44,069 bases of DNA from Planctomycetota bacterium (GCA_019456225.1 VRUI01000040.1:1-44069), one strand, 5' to 3'; shown: positions 1 to 8,070, numbered from the stretch's first letter. Translations and numbers: made by a program. The notes: generated by a model not told the origin, from the letters alone.

Positions 1-212
1 AAAATATTTCGCATTAAAAGTAAAACAGGCCTTCGCAGCCTGATAAATTAACCAACTTTTTGGGAGTTGAACCAAAAAACAAGAAGTTGAAAGATTGTAG
101 TATGAAGGTAAAAACATTAAGAGCATGAAGAAAAGATTAAGTAAAAGGTGGTGAGTGTTTTGTTGTGTTTTGCTTACAACTTTTGTTGGTTGGTTTTGGA
201 TTTTTGAGGTTT

Positions 213-312
213 TATCCCTGCGCTTGCGCTTCGGGCTTTTGTTTGTTTTGGATTGTTTCGTTTTTTTGAATATCCAATATCCAACACGGAATATCGAATA
301 ACGAAGTAGAAG
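213..312. repeat. Dispersed repeat modules D and C upstream of the first gene
   Basis: Bases 215-243 carry module D (TCCCTGCGCTTGCGCTTCGG core) and 268-312 carry module C (GAATATCCAATATCC...GGAATATCGAAT). Copies of both recur in gaps across the window (about 2330-2520, 4130, 6550, 30350-30735, 35957-36088, 37620). The remaining part of the first 343 bases has no convincing gene. A small hairpin (CAGGC at 26-30, GCCTG at 38-42) is the only structure I see there. Confidence 0.75.
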
Positions 313-343
313 ATTTTGAGTCATTATTAGCAGGAGGGTTTTT

Positions 344-1153
344 ATGGGTTATTTGTTTGATTGTAGTGTTTGCGGGGGGCTTGTTATTGAAGAGGGCTGC
401 GCCGATGACTGGCGGGCACTTGCCGGGTATCATTACTGCGATGAGAAGGTGCCGGCGTATAAGGCTTTGTATGTGCTTCGGGACAGGCGGGACGGGCGGG
501 CATGCAGGCCTTTTAACGGGGTGGCCGGAGTAATCGTCTACTCTATGCCGGTTGCAAATATCCGTGGACGCAATATCGCCACGAGCGGGTATTTTACGGG
601 GCTTGGGGATAGGAGTATGCAGCTTGAACTTATCAATAAAAATATCCGGTGCATTCGGCGGGTTGTGATCGAGCCGAGGTACAGAGGGATCGGGCTTGCG
701 TCGAAACTTGTTCGCGAAACTATGCCGCTGCTTGGTGTTCCGTTCATTGAGTCGCTTGCGGTTATGGGGAACTTCAATCCTTTCTTCGAAAAGGCGGGGA
801 TGACGCCCTACCGTAAAGGACGCGATGTTAAGTCGGCTGTGCTGGCGGAAGTTCTGGCGTCCGTCGGGATCAGCGAAGAATTGTTTATCGATCCGCAGAA
901 AGTACATGAAATGATCGAAAAGCTTGGAAACAATGACAGGTTTTTCGTCTGTGACAGGATCGATAAATTTGTTAAGGCGTTCGGTAAACGCGGTAAGATG
1001 GTCCATAGCGTCGAGCGGACACGGTATGTGCTTGGGAAACTTTCGTTTTCGCCGGTTTATTATATTTGGTGTGAAGGTGTGAAAGGTGAGAAAGGTGTGA
1101 AAGGTGAGAAAGGTGTGAAAGGTGTGAAAAGTTTGAAAGGTGTGAAAGTGTGA
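344..1153 (+). CDS. GNAT-like acetyltransferase, phage packaging neighbourhood
   Basis: A 269-residue protein with the acetyl-CoA binding pattern of GCN5-related acetyltransferases at about residues 106-125 (RRVVIEP followed by RGIGLASKL). Substrate unknown. The N-terminus has four cysteines (C7, C10, C19, C32) that could hold a metal. ATG 344 is preceded by GGAGG at good spacing. It is followed at short distance by a ParB-like gene and terminase genes, a gene order common in phages, so it is probably phage cargo. The last 26 residues are KGV/KGE tripeptides encoded by a 9-nt tandem repeat; this tail is probably acquired rather than part of the fold. Confidence 0.75.
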   Translation: MGYLFDCSVCGGLVIEEGCADDWRALAGYHYCDEKVPAYKALYVLRDRRDGRACRPFNGVAGVIVYSMPVANIRGRNIATSGYFTGLGDRSMQLELINKNIRCIRRVVIEPRYRGIGLASKLVRETMPLLGVPFIESLAVMGNFNPFFEKAGMTPYRKGRDVKSAVLAEVLASVGISEELFIDPQKVHEMIEKLGNNDRFFVCDRIDKFVKAFGKRGKMVHSVERTRYVLGKLSFSPVYYIWCEGVKGEKGVKGEKGVKGVKSLKGVKV

Positions 1154-1177
1154 AAAGTTTGAAAGGTTTGAAAGGTT
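1068..1177 (+). repeat. 9-nt tandem repeat (GGTGTGAAA/GGTGAGAAA units)
   Basis: About twelve imperfect copies of a 9-nt unit (GGTGTGAAA, GGTGAGAAA, AGTTTGAAA, GGTTTGAAA). Because the period is a multiple of three, it extends the upstream reading frame as KGV/KGE tripeptides. The same unit family recurs at 12061-12125. Confidence 0.9.
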
Positions 1178-1205
1178 TTTTGTTATTTTTATCAGGAGAG
1201 ATTTT

Positions 1206-1820
1206 ATGAGTTGTAAGGTTATTGAACGAATTGGTGTTGATTTGCTTTTGGGGCATCCGGATAATCCTAATCGGATGAGTAAGAGTAATTTCAAGAAGCT
1301 TGTCGGGCATATCAAAGAGTCGGGCGATTATGAGCCTTTGATCGTTCGGCGACATCGGGAGAAAGAGGGATTCTATGAGATCCTTAACGGGCATCACAGG
1401 ACCGAAGTGCTGCGGGAGCTTGGTTACGACAAAGTCGACTGTGTGGTGTGGGACGTCAGCGATGAACGGGCGTTGATGCTGCTTGCTACGCTTAACCGGC
1501 TTAATGGAAGGAACGATGTCAAAAAGCGGGCAAGCCTGATCAATGAGCTTAGCGAAAAGTTCGACATAAAAGAGCTTACTGCCGCCCTGCCGGAAACAAA
1601 AAAGGCTATCGAAAAACTTAAAACGATCTCTGCATCCGAACCGGTTTTGCGGATTGAGGAATATGAGATTCCTGAAACGCTTGTGTATATCGTAACGGCA
1701 GAGCAAAAAGCGTTTGTCGAACGGATGGTCAATGATGCGATCGATCCGGGCAAAGGAGCTAGCGATGCTAAACGGCGGGCGTGGGCGATGGTTGAGATAC
1801 TTCGCTTCGCGAAGATCTAA
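1206..1820 (+). CDS. ParB/Srx-fold (ParB N-terminal-like) protein
   Basis: A 204-residue protein whose first 100 residues match the ParB N-terminal/sulfiredoxin-like fold: a region with HPDNPNRMS, the core motif LNGHHRTEVLRELGY at about 62-76, and the helix with ERALMLLATLNRLNG. In plasmid ParB proteins this fold binds CTP. Phage members beside terminases are often nucleases or methyltransferase-linked proteins of unknown role. There is no recognisable DNA-binding HTH after it, so it is not a partition ParB. The start is supported by AGGAG seven bases upstream of ATG 1206. It sits between the GNAT-like gene and the small-terminase-like gene on the same strand. Confidence 0.85.
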   Translation: MSCKVIERIGVDLLLGHPDNPNRMSKSNFKKLVGHIKESGDYEPLIVRRHREKEGFYEILNGHHRTEVLRELGYDKVDCVVWDVSDERALMLLATLNRLNGRNDVKKRASLINELSEKFDIKELTAALPETKKAIEKLKTISASEPVLRIEEYEIPETLVYIVTAEQKAFVERMVNDAIDPGKGASDAKRRAWAMVEILRFAKI

Positions 1821-1895
1821 AATGAATAATGACTATTGTATAATGTATAATGAATGAAATCGCCTTCGGCGGAGACTATTTTATAAGGGGAAATT

Positions 1896-2327
1896 ATGGG
1901 ACAGGTTAACAAGAGCGGTATTAAGAAACTTTCTAAGAGGCAGTTGGATGTGATAGATGATCTTTTTAAGGGCAGCTGCAATGAAACAAAGGTGATGAAA
2001 AAACATAAGGTCAGCAGAGGAGTTTATCGCAAATGGCTTGGTGATGAAAATTTCGTCGATGAGCTTGCGTTCAGGGTTGAGTCGGCGAAGAGGCAAAGCG
2101 AGATGATCATGGCGAAGCATGCGCCAAAAGCGGCGGATAAGCTGGTTACGCTTACAGATTCGGAAAAGGAAGAAACGGCGAGGAAGGCGTGCCTGGATGT
2201 AATGACACATCCGATGACGTTAAATTCGTCGAAAGCTGAAAGCAAAAACGTTCCTGATAATATCAGTACGGAGACGGCGGGCAGGCTGCTGAGAGCGCTG
2301 GCTAAAGATGAATGTGGGAAGGTTTGA
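1896..2327 (+). CDS. Phage small-terminase-like HTH protein
   Basis: A 143-residue protein with an N-terminal helix-turn-helix-like segment (about residues 12-48: SKRQLDVIDDLF, then NETKVMKKHKVSRGVYRKWL). This is the layout of DNA-recognition subunits of phage terminases and related homeodomain-like proteins. The remainder is helical and charged. It stands directly before the large terminase gene on the same strand, which is the usual position of terS. ATG 1896 has AAGGGG upstream. The gap to terL is not phage-like: it is filled by the host-type repeats at 2328-2520. Confidence 0.7.
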   Translation: MGQVNKSGIKKLSKRQLDVIDDLFKGSCNETKVMKKHKVSRGVYRKWLGDENFVDELAFRVESAKRQSEMIMAKHAPKAADKLVTLTDSEKEETARKACLDVMTHPMTLNSSKAESKNVPDNISTETAGRLLRALAKDECGKV

Positions 2328-2520
2328 ATATCCAATCCGTCACTACTGCCGGATCTTCGATATCCAACACGGAATCCGTCACTGCTGCCGGATCTTTGAT
2401 ATCGAATTATGAAGTAAAATAACATTTTGCTTGTTTTTTGGGATACTGCTTACAACTTTTGTTAGTTCGTTTTGGATTGCTGGGGTTTTATCCCTGAGCT
2501 TGCGTTTCGGGCTTTTATTT
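2328..2520. repeat. Dispersed repeat modules between the terminase genes
   Basis: Module C (GAATATCCAA) is interrupted twice by an inserted CCGTCACTGCTGCCGGAT-type unit (2337-2355 and 2382-2399), then module D lies at 2487-2520. The CCGTCACTGCTGCCGG unit recurs at about 20557 and 35969. Finding host intergenic repeats between terS and terL suggests long residence in this chromosome. Confidence 0.8.
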
Positions 2521-2553
2521 ATGGCGATTGTTTTGAAAATGGAGATATATGTA

Positions 2554-4023
2554 ATGGTTGATACTTTTTATGAGATTGAACGGGCGGGCGGTGTTTATGG
2601 TGCTTTGCGTAGGGTTGCTCCTGTTAGCCGTGAGGGGCTTGGCGATTATGTTAAGGTTTTTCTTGGGATCGATGTTCCTGATGTTTCGCACTGCGGGGGG
2701 CACTGCAGTCCGATGGATTATTTGTGGCACTGTTACAGCAGCGATTTTTCTTTCGGCAAATCTTCATCGAACGGTGATTGTGTTGTCTGGGCCAACCGGG
2801 GCGGATCCAAGACTGTTCTTGGGGCGGTGGCGACTTTGCTTGACTGCATATTTAAGCCACAGTGCCAGGTTCGGATACTTGGCGGTTCGCTGGAACAATC
2901 GAGCAGGATGTATGAGTATCTTGGCAAGTTTCTGGGCGGCAGCTTCGATGGGATGCTGGATGGGAGCATGCTTAAAGAAAAATGCGGTTTTGTCAACGGT
3001 TCTTCTGCGCAAATACTTACGCAGTCGGCAAAGAGTGTTCGGGGTGTTCATGTTCATAAGCTGCGGTGCGATGAGATCGAGCTGTTTAATAAAGAAGTGT
3101 TCGACGCGGCAAAATTCACTACGCGAAGTAGTGATAACATCAAGGCGTCAATGGAGATCATCAGTACGATGCACCGGCCTTACGGACTAATGCAGAAACT
3201 TGTCGACGAGGCAATCAAAAACGAGACGCCGATATTTAAGTGGTGTATGCTGGAGGTTATCGAACAATGCAGGGGACGCAGCTGCAGCAGGTGCGCCCTT
3301 GATGTTTACTGCCGGGGGAAAGCTAAAAATGCCGGCGGGTATATGAAGATCGACGACTGTATTACGCAGATGCGGCGGTCGAGTAAGGCCGGGTTTGAAT
3401 CTGAGATGCTTTGCAGGCGGCCGAACCTTGAAAACGCGGTGTTCTCCGATTTCGATACGAAGATCCATATCGCACCGGTGGAATACGACAGCAGTTTGCC
3501 GCTTTACCGGGCGATGGACTTTGGGTTTGTCAATCCGTTTGTGTGCCTTTGGATACAGGTTGACGGTGAAGGACGCGTTCGCGTGATCGACGAATATTTC
3601 CGCAGACGGGCGACTATCGAAATACATGCGAAAGAACTGATGGAACGAACGCCGTGCGGTGAAGAAAGTGTGACGGCGAGTTTTTGTGACCCGGCCGGGG
3701 CGTCAGTTAACGACGTATCAGGGACTAGCGCGGTGCGGGAACTTCGGGCGATGGGGATAAGGACAATATACTGCAATAGCAGGATACTTGATGGTGTCGA
3801 GCGGTTGCGTCGGATCGTGCGGGCAGGCGACGGCAGCAGCAGACTATTGATCAGCCCGAAATGTGTTCGGCTTATCGAAGCGATGGAGTGTTATCACTAT
3901 CCGGAAATAGGAGAGAGAGAGCTTCCGGAAAAGGACGGGGTCTATGACCACCCTATCGATGCGCTCAGGTACTTTCTGGTGAATGTTGACAAAAACGTCA
4001 AGCCGGAACGGAAAAGATATTGA
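2554..4023 (+). CDS. terL: Phage terminase large subunit
   Basis: A 489-residue DNA-packaging motor: an ATPase that pumps phage DNA into the capsid plus a nuclease that cuts it. The ATPase domain has a Walker A variant at residues 80-87 (ANRGGSKT) and a Walker B (LRCDEIE). The C-terminal nuclease half shows conserved acidic positions in YRAMDFGF, SFCDPAG and DHPIDALRY. I place the start at ATG 2554, with GGAG nine bases upstream. The open frame extends back to 2431, but that extension reads through a dispersed repeat also found near 200, so it is not credible coding. No portal gene follows. Complete and in frame. Confidence 0.93.
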   Translation: MVDTFYEIERAGGVYGALRRVAPVSREGLGDYVKVFLGIDVPDVSHCGGHCSPMDYLWHCYSSDFSFGKSSSNGDCVVWANRGGSKTVLGAVATLLDCIFKPQCQVRILGGSLEQSSRMYEYLGKFLGGSFDGMLDGSMLKEKCGFVNGSSAQILTQSAKSVRGVHVHKLRCDEIELFNKEVFDAAKFTTRSSDNIKASMEIISTMHRPYGLMQKLVDEAIKNETPIFKWCMLEVIEQCRGRSCSRCALDVYCRGKAKNAGGYMKIDDCITQMRRSSKAGFESEMLCRRPNLENAVFSDFDTKIHIAPVEYDSSLPLYRAMDFGFVNPFVCLWIQVDGEGRVRVIDEYFRRRATIEIHAKELMERTPCGEESVTASFCDPAGASVNDVSGTSAVRELRAMGIRTIYCNSRILDGVERLRRIVRAGDGSSRLLISPKCVRLIEAMECYHYPEIGERELPEKDGVYDHPIDALRYFLVNVDKNVKPERKRY

Positions 4024-4082
4024 AGACGCGAAGCGGACAGCGAACAGCGGACAGCGTAAGGTATACGGTAATAAATTGCGGG

Positions 4083-4155
4083 CGAGGCCATCGGGCACAG
4101 AGCGGGCGATGCCACCGGTCGGGTGGGATTATCCCTGCGCTTCGGGTTTCTGTTA
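4083..4155. repeat. Dispersed repeats after terL
   Basis: A 35-nt unit beginning CATCGGGCACAGAGCGGG and ending CCACCGGTCGG (4089-4123) recurs almost unchanged at 12137-12171. A short module D copy follows (about 4131-4155). This marks the right border of the phage-like cassette. Confidence 0.75.
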
Positions 4156-4443
4156 CCAGCCTAGTACTTCGAGTACTTTTGCTTCTTTTTGCCTGGCGTT
4201 TAGCCTGGCTTTGAACTTGTTTAGCTTTGAGATTCTTTCGTCGTACTGTAGTTCCGGGTTTTTGTAGAAATCTACGGCCAGTTCCAAAACGGTTATCTCA
4301 TCGGCTATTCTGTTTTGCTCCCTGCAAGTCCTTGCGATCTCATCAAAGTGGGGAAGTTGGCCGGGGTCGAATTGCTCATGAGACATTTCGATGGCTTCTG
4401 AAATCAACAACTGTATCTGATTGTTTTCAGTTTCATAATCCAT
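4153..4443 (-). CDS. Small helical protein of unknown function, sigma28-like promoter
   Basis: A 96-residue protein, predicted almost entirely helical, acidic at the N-terminus and basic near the C-terminus, with no signal peptide or membrane segment. I do not recognise the family. GGAG lies eight bases upstream of the ATG. A strong FliA-type promoter (TAAA-N16-GCCGATAA, 4505 to 4478) ends about 35 bases before the start, which makes a motility-related role, such as an export chaperone or regulator, a reasonable guess. That guess rests on the promoter only; sequence similarity to FlgN, FliT or FliS is not apparent by eye. Confidence 0.7.
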   Translation of the reverse strand: MDYETENNQIQLLISEAIEMSHEQFDPGQLPHFDEIARTCREQNRIADEITVLELAVDFYKNPELQYDERISKLNKFKARLNARQKEAKVLEVLGW

Positions 4444-4477
4444 TGTAAGGCTCCAAAATAAAATTTAATCAGGTATT

Positions 4478-4505
4478 TTATCGGCAATATGATGCCTTGA
4501 GTTTA
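4478..4505 (-). promoter_or_regulatory. Sigma28 (FliA)-type promoter
   Basis: On the minus strand the sequence reads TAAA, 16 bases, GCCGATAA. The -10 box is a perfect match to the enterobacterial FliA consensus and the -35 core matches; the usual spacing between these cores is 15. It lies about 35 bases upstream of the ATG at 4443. Confidence 0.65.
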
Positions 4506-4587
4506 GCTTATAAATGCTAAAAACTGAAAAAAGCGAATATCCAATAACCAAGTTGTTACAGCCTACAGGATGGCTTGGATGTCAAGT

Positions 4588-4628
4588 AAAAAGGGCTGTA
4601 GGGGGCATTTTATTGCTTCCTACAGTCC
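4588..4628 (-). terminator. Rho-independent terminator after the rhodanese gene
   Basis: On the minus strand a 10-base arm GGACTGTAGG pairs with CCTACAGCCC (one wobble), followed by five T. It lies about 70 bases past the rhodanese stop codon. Confidence 0.65.
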
Positions 4629-4695
4629 TCTCGTCAATTTGCCCTCCCTGACAGCGTCATGAAAAAAATCTCGTTTCCGGTGTGATCGCCTTTGC

Positions 4696-5058
4696 TCACA
4701 CTTCTACGGGCAAGTTGTGCTCCTTCCACGCCTCAAAGCCTCCGTCAAGCTCCATTACGGAATAACCGTTTTCGGCAAACTCCTTAGCGGCGGCAGCGGC
4801 AAGGTGGCACTCAAAGGAATAACAGTAAACGATGTTTACCTTATCCCTGCTGAGGCCCGCGAAACCGGCGTCGACTGCCCTGCACTTGTTTATTGCGCCT
4901 GGAATGTGTCCGAGATTGAAGTCCTGCGGCTGCCTTACGTCTATGATATGTATGTTTTCCTGACGTTTTATCATCTCATCAAGTTCTATCGGGCCGGTTG
5001 TAAACTCCATTTTTGCCTTGAAAAACTTGCTCGCTTTCTTTGGACTGGTAATTGTCAT
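4696..5058 (-). CDS. Rhodanese-like single-domain protein
   Basis: A 120-residue single rhodanese domain, a cytoplasmic sulfur-carrier fold. It has the family landmarks IIDVRQPQDFNLGHIPGA (about 38-55), the active-site segment VYCYSFECHLAA with candidate catalytic C79, and GYSVMELDGGFEAWK near the end. The active loop CYSFEC differs from the usual CxxGxRS and carries a second cysteine, C84, so the specificity is open. AAAGGG lies just before ATG 5058. A FliA-like promoter (CAAA-N16-GCCGATAA) sits about 65 bases upstream, which is unexpected for this family. A terminator follows at 4588-4628. Confidence 0.9.
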   Translation of the reverse strand: MTITSPKKASKFFKAKMEFTTGPIELDEMIKRQENIHIIDVRQPQDFNLGHIPGAINKCRAVDAGFAGLSRDKVNIVYCYSFECHLAAAAAKEFAENGYSVMELDGGFEAWKEHNLPVEV

Positions 5059-5124
5059 CGTTCTACCCTTTCTCTATTATCGTCAAAGTCCTCATATAAC
5101 TTACCTACCTTTATAAAGCTGATA

Positions 5125-5152
5125 TTATCGGCTCTAAGAATAAGTACGTTTG
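5125..5152 (-). promoter_or_regulatory. Sigma28-like promoter before the rhodanese gene
   Basis: On the minus strand CAAA, 16 bases, GCCGATAA. The -10 is perfect and the -35 core is one base off TAAA. The 16-base spacing is the same as at 4478-4505 and 25559-25586. Confidence 0.5.
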
Positions 5153-5224
5153 GTATGGGGAATTTGGTTTTGTTTAAATTTGGAAATTTTTAGAAAAAAC
5201 AGGATCGGGCAACTCTCAGGCGCG

Positions 5225-5389
5225 TTGGGCAAATACTAAATTCTAATATCTAAATCCTAAACAAATTCAAAATACTAATTACAGAAATCCAAAACCCTAT
5301 TCTGACGCAGTCAGAAACGTTTTGAGCATTAGAATTTTGATATTAGTGCTTGTTTTGTATTTAGAATTTAGTGCTTAGAGATTGGGCAA
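5225..5389. repeat. MITE-like palindrome flanked by an 8-bp direct repeat
   Basis: TTGGGCAA occurs at 5225-5232 and again at 5382-5389, flanking a 149-bp AT-rich, imperfectly palindromic element. Outer arms share ACTAAATTCTAA (left) with its reverse complement (right). The centre is a perfect 7-bp stem TTCTGAC/GTCAGAA with a GCA loop (5300-5316). There is no open frame of note inside. This fits a small non-autonomous insertion with a target duplication. It occupies most of the 5153-5425 gap. Confidence 0.65.
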
Positions 5390-5425
5390 CAGCCCCTCGC
5401 GCTCCCGCGCTTCTGTTTGCCGACA

Positions 5426-6400
5426 TTACGTTCGTTTTGCCCATCTGAATTTTGCTGATGATGATCTTGGGTTTTTTATTATTTCCCATTTTGCGGGGGT
5501 TATTGGTTTTTGGGATATTTCCTGGTATATGCCATCTTCAAGACCTGCTTTGAATGCTTGCTTGACGAGTTTGTCTTCTCCGCTCTGGAAACTCATTATC
5601 CCTATCACCGAGCCCGGGCTGAGGCAGTTGGGCCCATCTGTGAGTAATTTTTCGAGTGCGTCTATCTCGCCGTTTACCGCTATCCTGATAGCCTGGAATG
5701 TTCTTGCGGCTGGGTGGGCCGAACCAAACGGCAGGTTTTTGTTTTTCTTCTTCCAGGTTTTTTCGGTGAGGCCCTTGGCATTGATGACCAGGCGAACGAG
5801 CTGGTTTACGGTGGTGATGGGGCTTGAAAGCCGCTGGCCGGCGATCCACTGGGCGATGAGCTTGTGGTCCGGTTCGTCGGAGTATTTCCAGAGTATTTCC
5901 GAGAGGCGCTGCTCACTGAGTTCGGCAAGGAGGTCTGCGCCGGTTTTTTCGAGCCTGTCGTCCATTCTCATATCCAGGGGGCCGTCGCTTTTGTAGCTTA
6001 TGCCCCTGGCCGAGTCGTCAACCTGCATGCTTGAAATGCCCAGGTCTGCAAAGATGATGTCAAAACCGTTGGGAGCAGATTCGGCTTTGACGGCGGCGAT
6101 GGCTGAAAAGTTTTTGCGAAGAAAGATTGTTTCTGCTTTTAAGGCTAACAGTTTTTTGGAAGTGCATTCGAAGTGCTTTCCGTCGATTTCCATACCTACG
6201 TATTTTCCGGTTTCGCCGATGCGTTGTATGAATTTTTCGGCGTGTCCGCCGAATCCCATTGTGCAATCGGCGACGGTCTGGCCGCCGGATGGGTCGAGGG
6301 CTTTGAGGATCTCTTTTACAAGTACAGGTACGTGGGTGCCCTGGACGGTTTTGCCGCGTGCTCGTATTTTTGAGGGTGTTTTATTACCTTTATTTGACAT
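5426..6400 (-). CDS. rsmH: 16S rRNA (cytosine1402-N4)-methyltransferase RsmH
   Basis: RsmH (MraW) methylates N4 of C1402 in the decoding centre of 16S rRNA using S-adenosylmethionine. The 324-residue length is typical. Visible landmarks: HVPVLVKEILKAL near 23-35, the SAM-binding loop DCTMGFGGHAEKF at about 45-57, FADLGISSMQVDD, the LDMRMD segment, the inserted helical domain with EILWKYSDEP, and the C-terminal SFQSGEDKLVK region. It has a basic 20-residue N-terminal extension. In most bacteria rsmH opens the mra/dcw division cluster; here it stands alone between a rhodanese and an NtrC-type regulator. Confidence 0.95.
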   Translation of the reverse strand: MSNKGNKTPSKIRARGKTVQGTHVPVLVKEILKALDPSGGQTVADCTMGFGGHAEKFIQRIGETGKYVGMEIDGKHFECTSKKLLALKAETIFLRKNFSAIAAVKAESAPNGFDIIFADLGISSMQVDDSARGISYKSDGPLDMRMDDRLEKTGADLLAELSEQRLSEILWKYSDEPDHKLIAQWIAGQRLSSPITTVNQLVRLVINAKGLTEKTWKKKNKNLPFGSAHPAARTFQAIRIAVNGEIDALEKLLTDGPNCLSPGSVIGIMSFQSGEDKLVKQAFKAGLEDGIYQEISQKPITPAKWEIIKNPRSSSAKFRWAKRT

Positions 6401-6549
6401 TGCTTATAGGATCTCGTCGGCTTTGGATTCCCGCCTTCGCGGGAATGACAATATTGTATGACCGGCTCATATTAACTGTAATCATTATTAGTGCCCTGGT
6501 AAAGACATATGCAACTTCTGGTTGCATTATCTGCAATACCGCGTTTTTT

Positions 6550-6589
6550 GAATATCCAATATCCAACACGGAATATCGAATTACGAAGT
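6550..6589. repeat. Module C dispersed repeat
   Basis: An almost exact copy of the repeat at 268-307 (GAATATCCAATATCC...CACGGAATATCGAAT), directly beside the hairpin at 6590-6620. Confidence 0.8.
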
Positions 6590-6620
6590 AAAATAGCGTA
6601 GGCACGGCCTACGCTATTTT
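6590..6620. terminator. 14-bp perfect hairpin overlapping the NtrC stop codon
   Basis: Arms AAAATAGCGTAGGC and GCCTACGCTATTTT pair perfectly around an ACG loop. The stop codon of the minus-strand regulator (6614-6616) lies in the right arm. Both strands end the stem in four T, so it can act in either direction. Its core GTAGGCACGGCCTAC belongs to the dispersed hairpin family B. Confidence 0.75.
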
Positions 6621-8002
6621 ATTCCCATCATTGCTGCTTCTTTGTCGAGGCCGTATGTTTTCATTTTTTTGTACAGTGTTGTTCTGTTTACCTGCAGGAT
6701 CTTCGCGGTTTTTTGTCTGCTCCATTTGTTTGCTTCCAGGGCGGCTCGGATAATGGATCTTTCGGGCATAGCCAGTGCGTCTTTCAGGCTCTTTGAGATA
6801 AATGGTTCGTGGCCGGTAGATACCTGTTGTGCTTTCATGGCGACTGGCAGATCGTCGTGGTCTATATAGATTCCCTTGCTGAGCAGTACCGCCCTTTCGA
6901 TGACGTTTTCGAGCTGGCGTACGTTTCCGGGCCAGTGGTACCCCTGCATGTATCCCATAGCCTTTTCTGTGATGCCGTGTTTTGTTTTTCCGTGTGTCTG
7001 GCAGAATACTTTAAGAAACTTTTCGGCGAGCAGAGAGACGTCACCGGTTCTCTCGGCGAGCGGCGGGAGGTTTACGGTGAGGACATTAATACGGTAGAAG
7101 AGGTCTTCGCGGAAACGGCCCTGGCGGACTTCATCGGTGAGGTCCTTGTTTGATGCCAGGATGACTCGCGTGTCTGTTGTGATAGTCTCGTTGCTTCCGA
7201 CAGGCTCGAACTGGCGTGTCTGAAGGAATCTCAGGAGTTTTACCTGCATGGCAGGTGAGGCACTGGAAATTTCGTCTAGAAAGATGGTTCCTCCATCGGC
7301 TGCGAGGAACTTACCCTGTTTGTCGTTTACCGCACCGGTGAATGCGCCTTTGGCATGGCCGAACAATTCGCTTTCGAGGAGCGTCTCCGGTAGTGCTCCG
7401 CAACTGACTTCGACGAATGGCCCGCTTCGCTGGGGAGAACGGTAATGGACCGCACGGGCGATCATACTTTTGCCGGTTCCGGAATCGCCGGACATTAGTA
7501 TTGTTGTCTTGGTGTCTGAAACGGCTTCGATTATCTCGAAGACCTTTGCCATTTTGTAGTTCTGGCTGATGACGTTGTCGAGGCTGTACTTGTTTTCGAG
7601 CTGAAGGCGAAGCGAAGTGTTTTCGGTCATCAAAGAATGCTGGCGGAGCGCTCTTTCGACGGCGAGGAGGAGTTCGTCGTCAATAATAGGTTTTGTGAGA
7701 TAGTCGAAGGCGCCCTTTTTGATCGCTTCTACAGCACTTTCGATGGTACCGTATCCGGTTACCATAATTACCGCAGTCTGGGGGTAATCCCTGGCGATGA
7801 TGCCGAGAAGCTCGATACCGTCGCCGTCGGGCATGCTGACATCGGTGACGACGAGCGAGAAGTTTTGCCTGGCCATGCAGTCGATCGCGCCTTTGAAGGA
7901 TTCGGCTGGCGTGGTGTTATAGCCTTCCAGGCTAAGATACTCGCATAACGAATCTCGAATGATCTTGTCGTCGTCAACAATAAGTATGTCGTAGTTTTTC
8001 AT
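6614..8002 (-). CDS. NtrC-family sigma54-dependent response regulator
   Basis: A 462-residue enhancer-binding protein. The receiver domain (1-120) has DDD at 10-12 and phosphoacceptor D54 in TDVSMPD. The AAA+ domain has Walker A SGDSGTGKS, the sigma54-contacting GAFTGA loop, and Walker B GTIFLDE. The C-terminal Fis-type HTH is SRQKTAKILQVNRTTLYKKM. The start is ATG 8002 with GGAAAGG upstream; an upstream TTG at 8020 is less likely. It lies downstream of its histidine kinase on the same strand, so the two form a pair. The target is not evident: I found no clear sigma54 promoter (TGGC-N8-TTGC) in the window. Confidence 0.93.
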   Translation of the reverse strand: MKNYDILIVDDDKIIRDSLCEYLSLEGYNTTPAESFKGAIDCMARQNFSLVVTDVSMPDGDGIELLGIIARDYPQTAVIMVTGYGTIESAVEAIKKGAFDYLTKPIIDDELLLAVERALRQHSLMTENTSLRLQLENKYSLDNVISQNYKMAKVFEIIEAVSDTKTTILMSGDSGTGKSMIARAVHYRSPQRSGPFVEVSCGALPETLLESELFGHAKGAFTGAVNDKQGKFLAADGGTIFLDEISSASPAMQVKLLRFLQTRQFEPVGSNETITTDTRVILASNKDLTDEVRQGRFREDLFYRINVLTVNLPPLAERTGDVSLLAEKFLKVFCQTHGKTKHGITEKAMGYMQGYHWPGNVRQLENVIERAVLLSKGIYIDHDDLPVAMKAQQVSTGHEPFISKSLKDALAMPERSIIRAALEANKWSRQKTAKILQVNRTTLYKKMKTYGLDKEAAMMGIK

Positions 8003-8070
8003 GGTTATCAACCTTTCCAAACTGAGCCATTTGGCCAGTTTGAAAGAATTCAGATGTCAGAAAAATATTT

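Noticed and set aside
1068-1177. CRISPR-like array
   Set aside because: The units are 9 nt, contiguous and without unique spacers.
212-1315. A 367-codon minus-strand open frame
   Set aside because: It lies antisense to the GNAT-like gene and through repeats; its composition (repeated HTF residues) comes from the 9-nt tandem repeat.
1206-1820. Chromosome partition protein ParB
   Set aside because: Only the N-terminal fold is present; no HTH domain, no ParA neighbour and no parS-like palindrome, while the context is phage packaging.
2431-2553. Upstream extension of the large terminase frame to TTG 2431
   Set aside because: It reads through a dispersed repeat (module D) also present near position 200; ATG 2554 has a well-placed GGAG.
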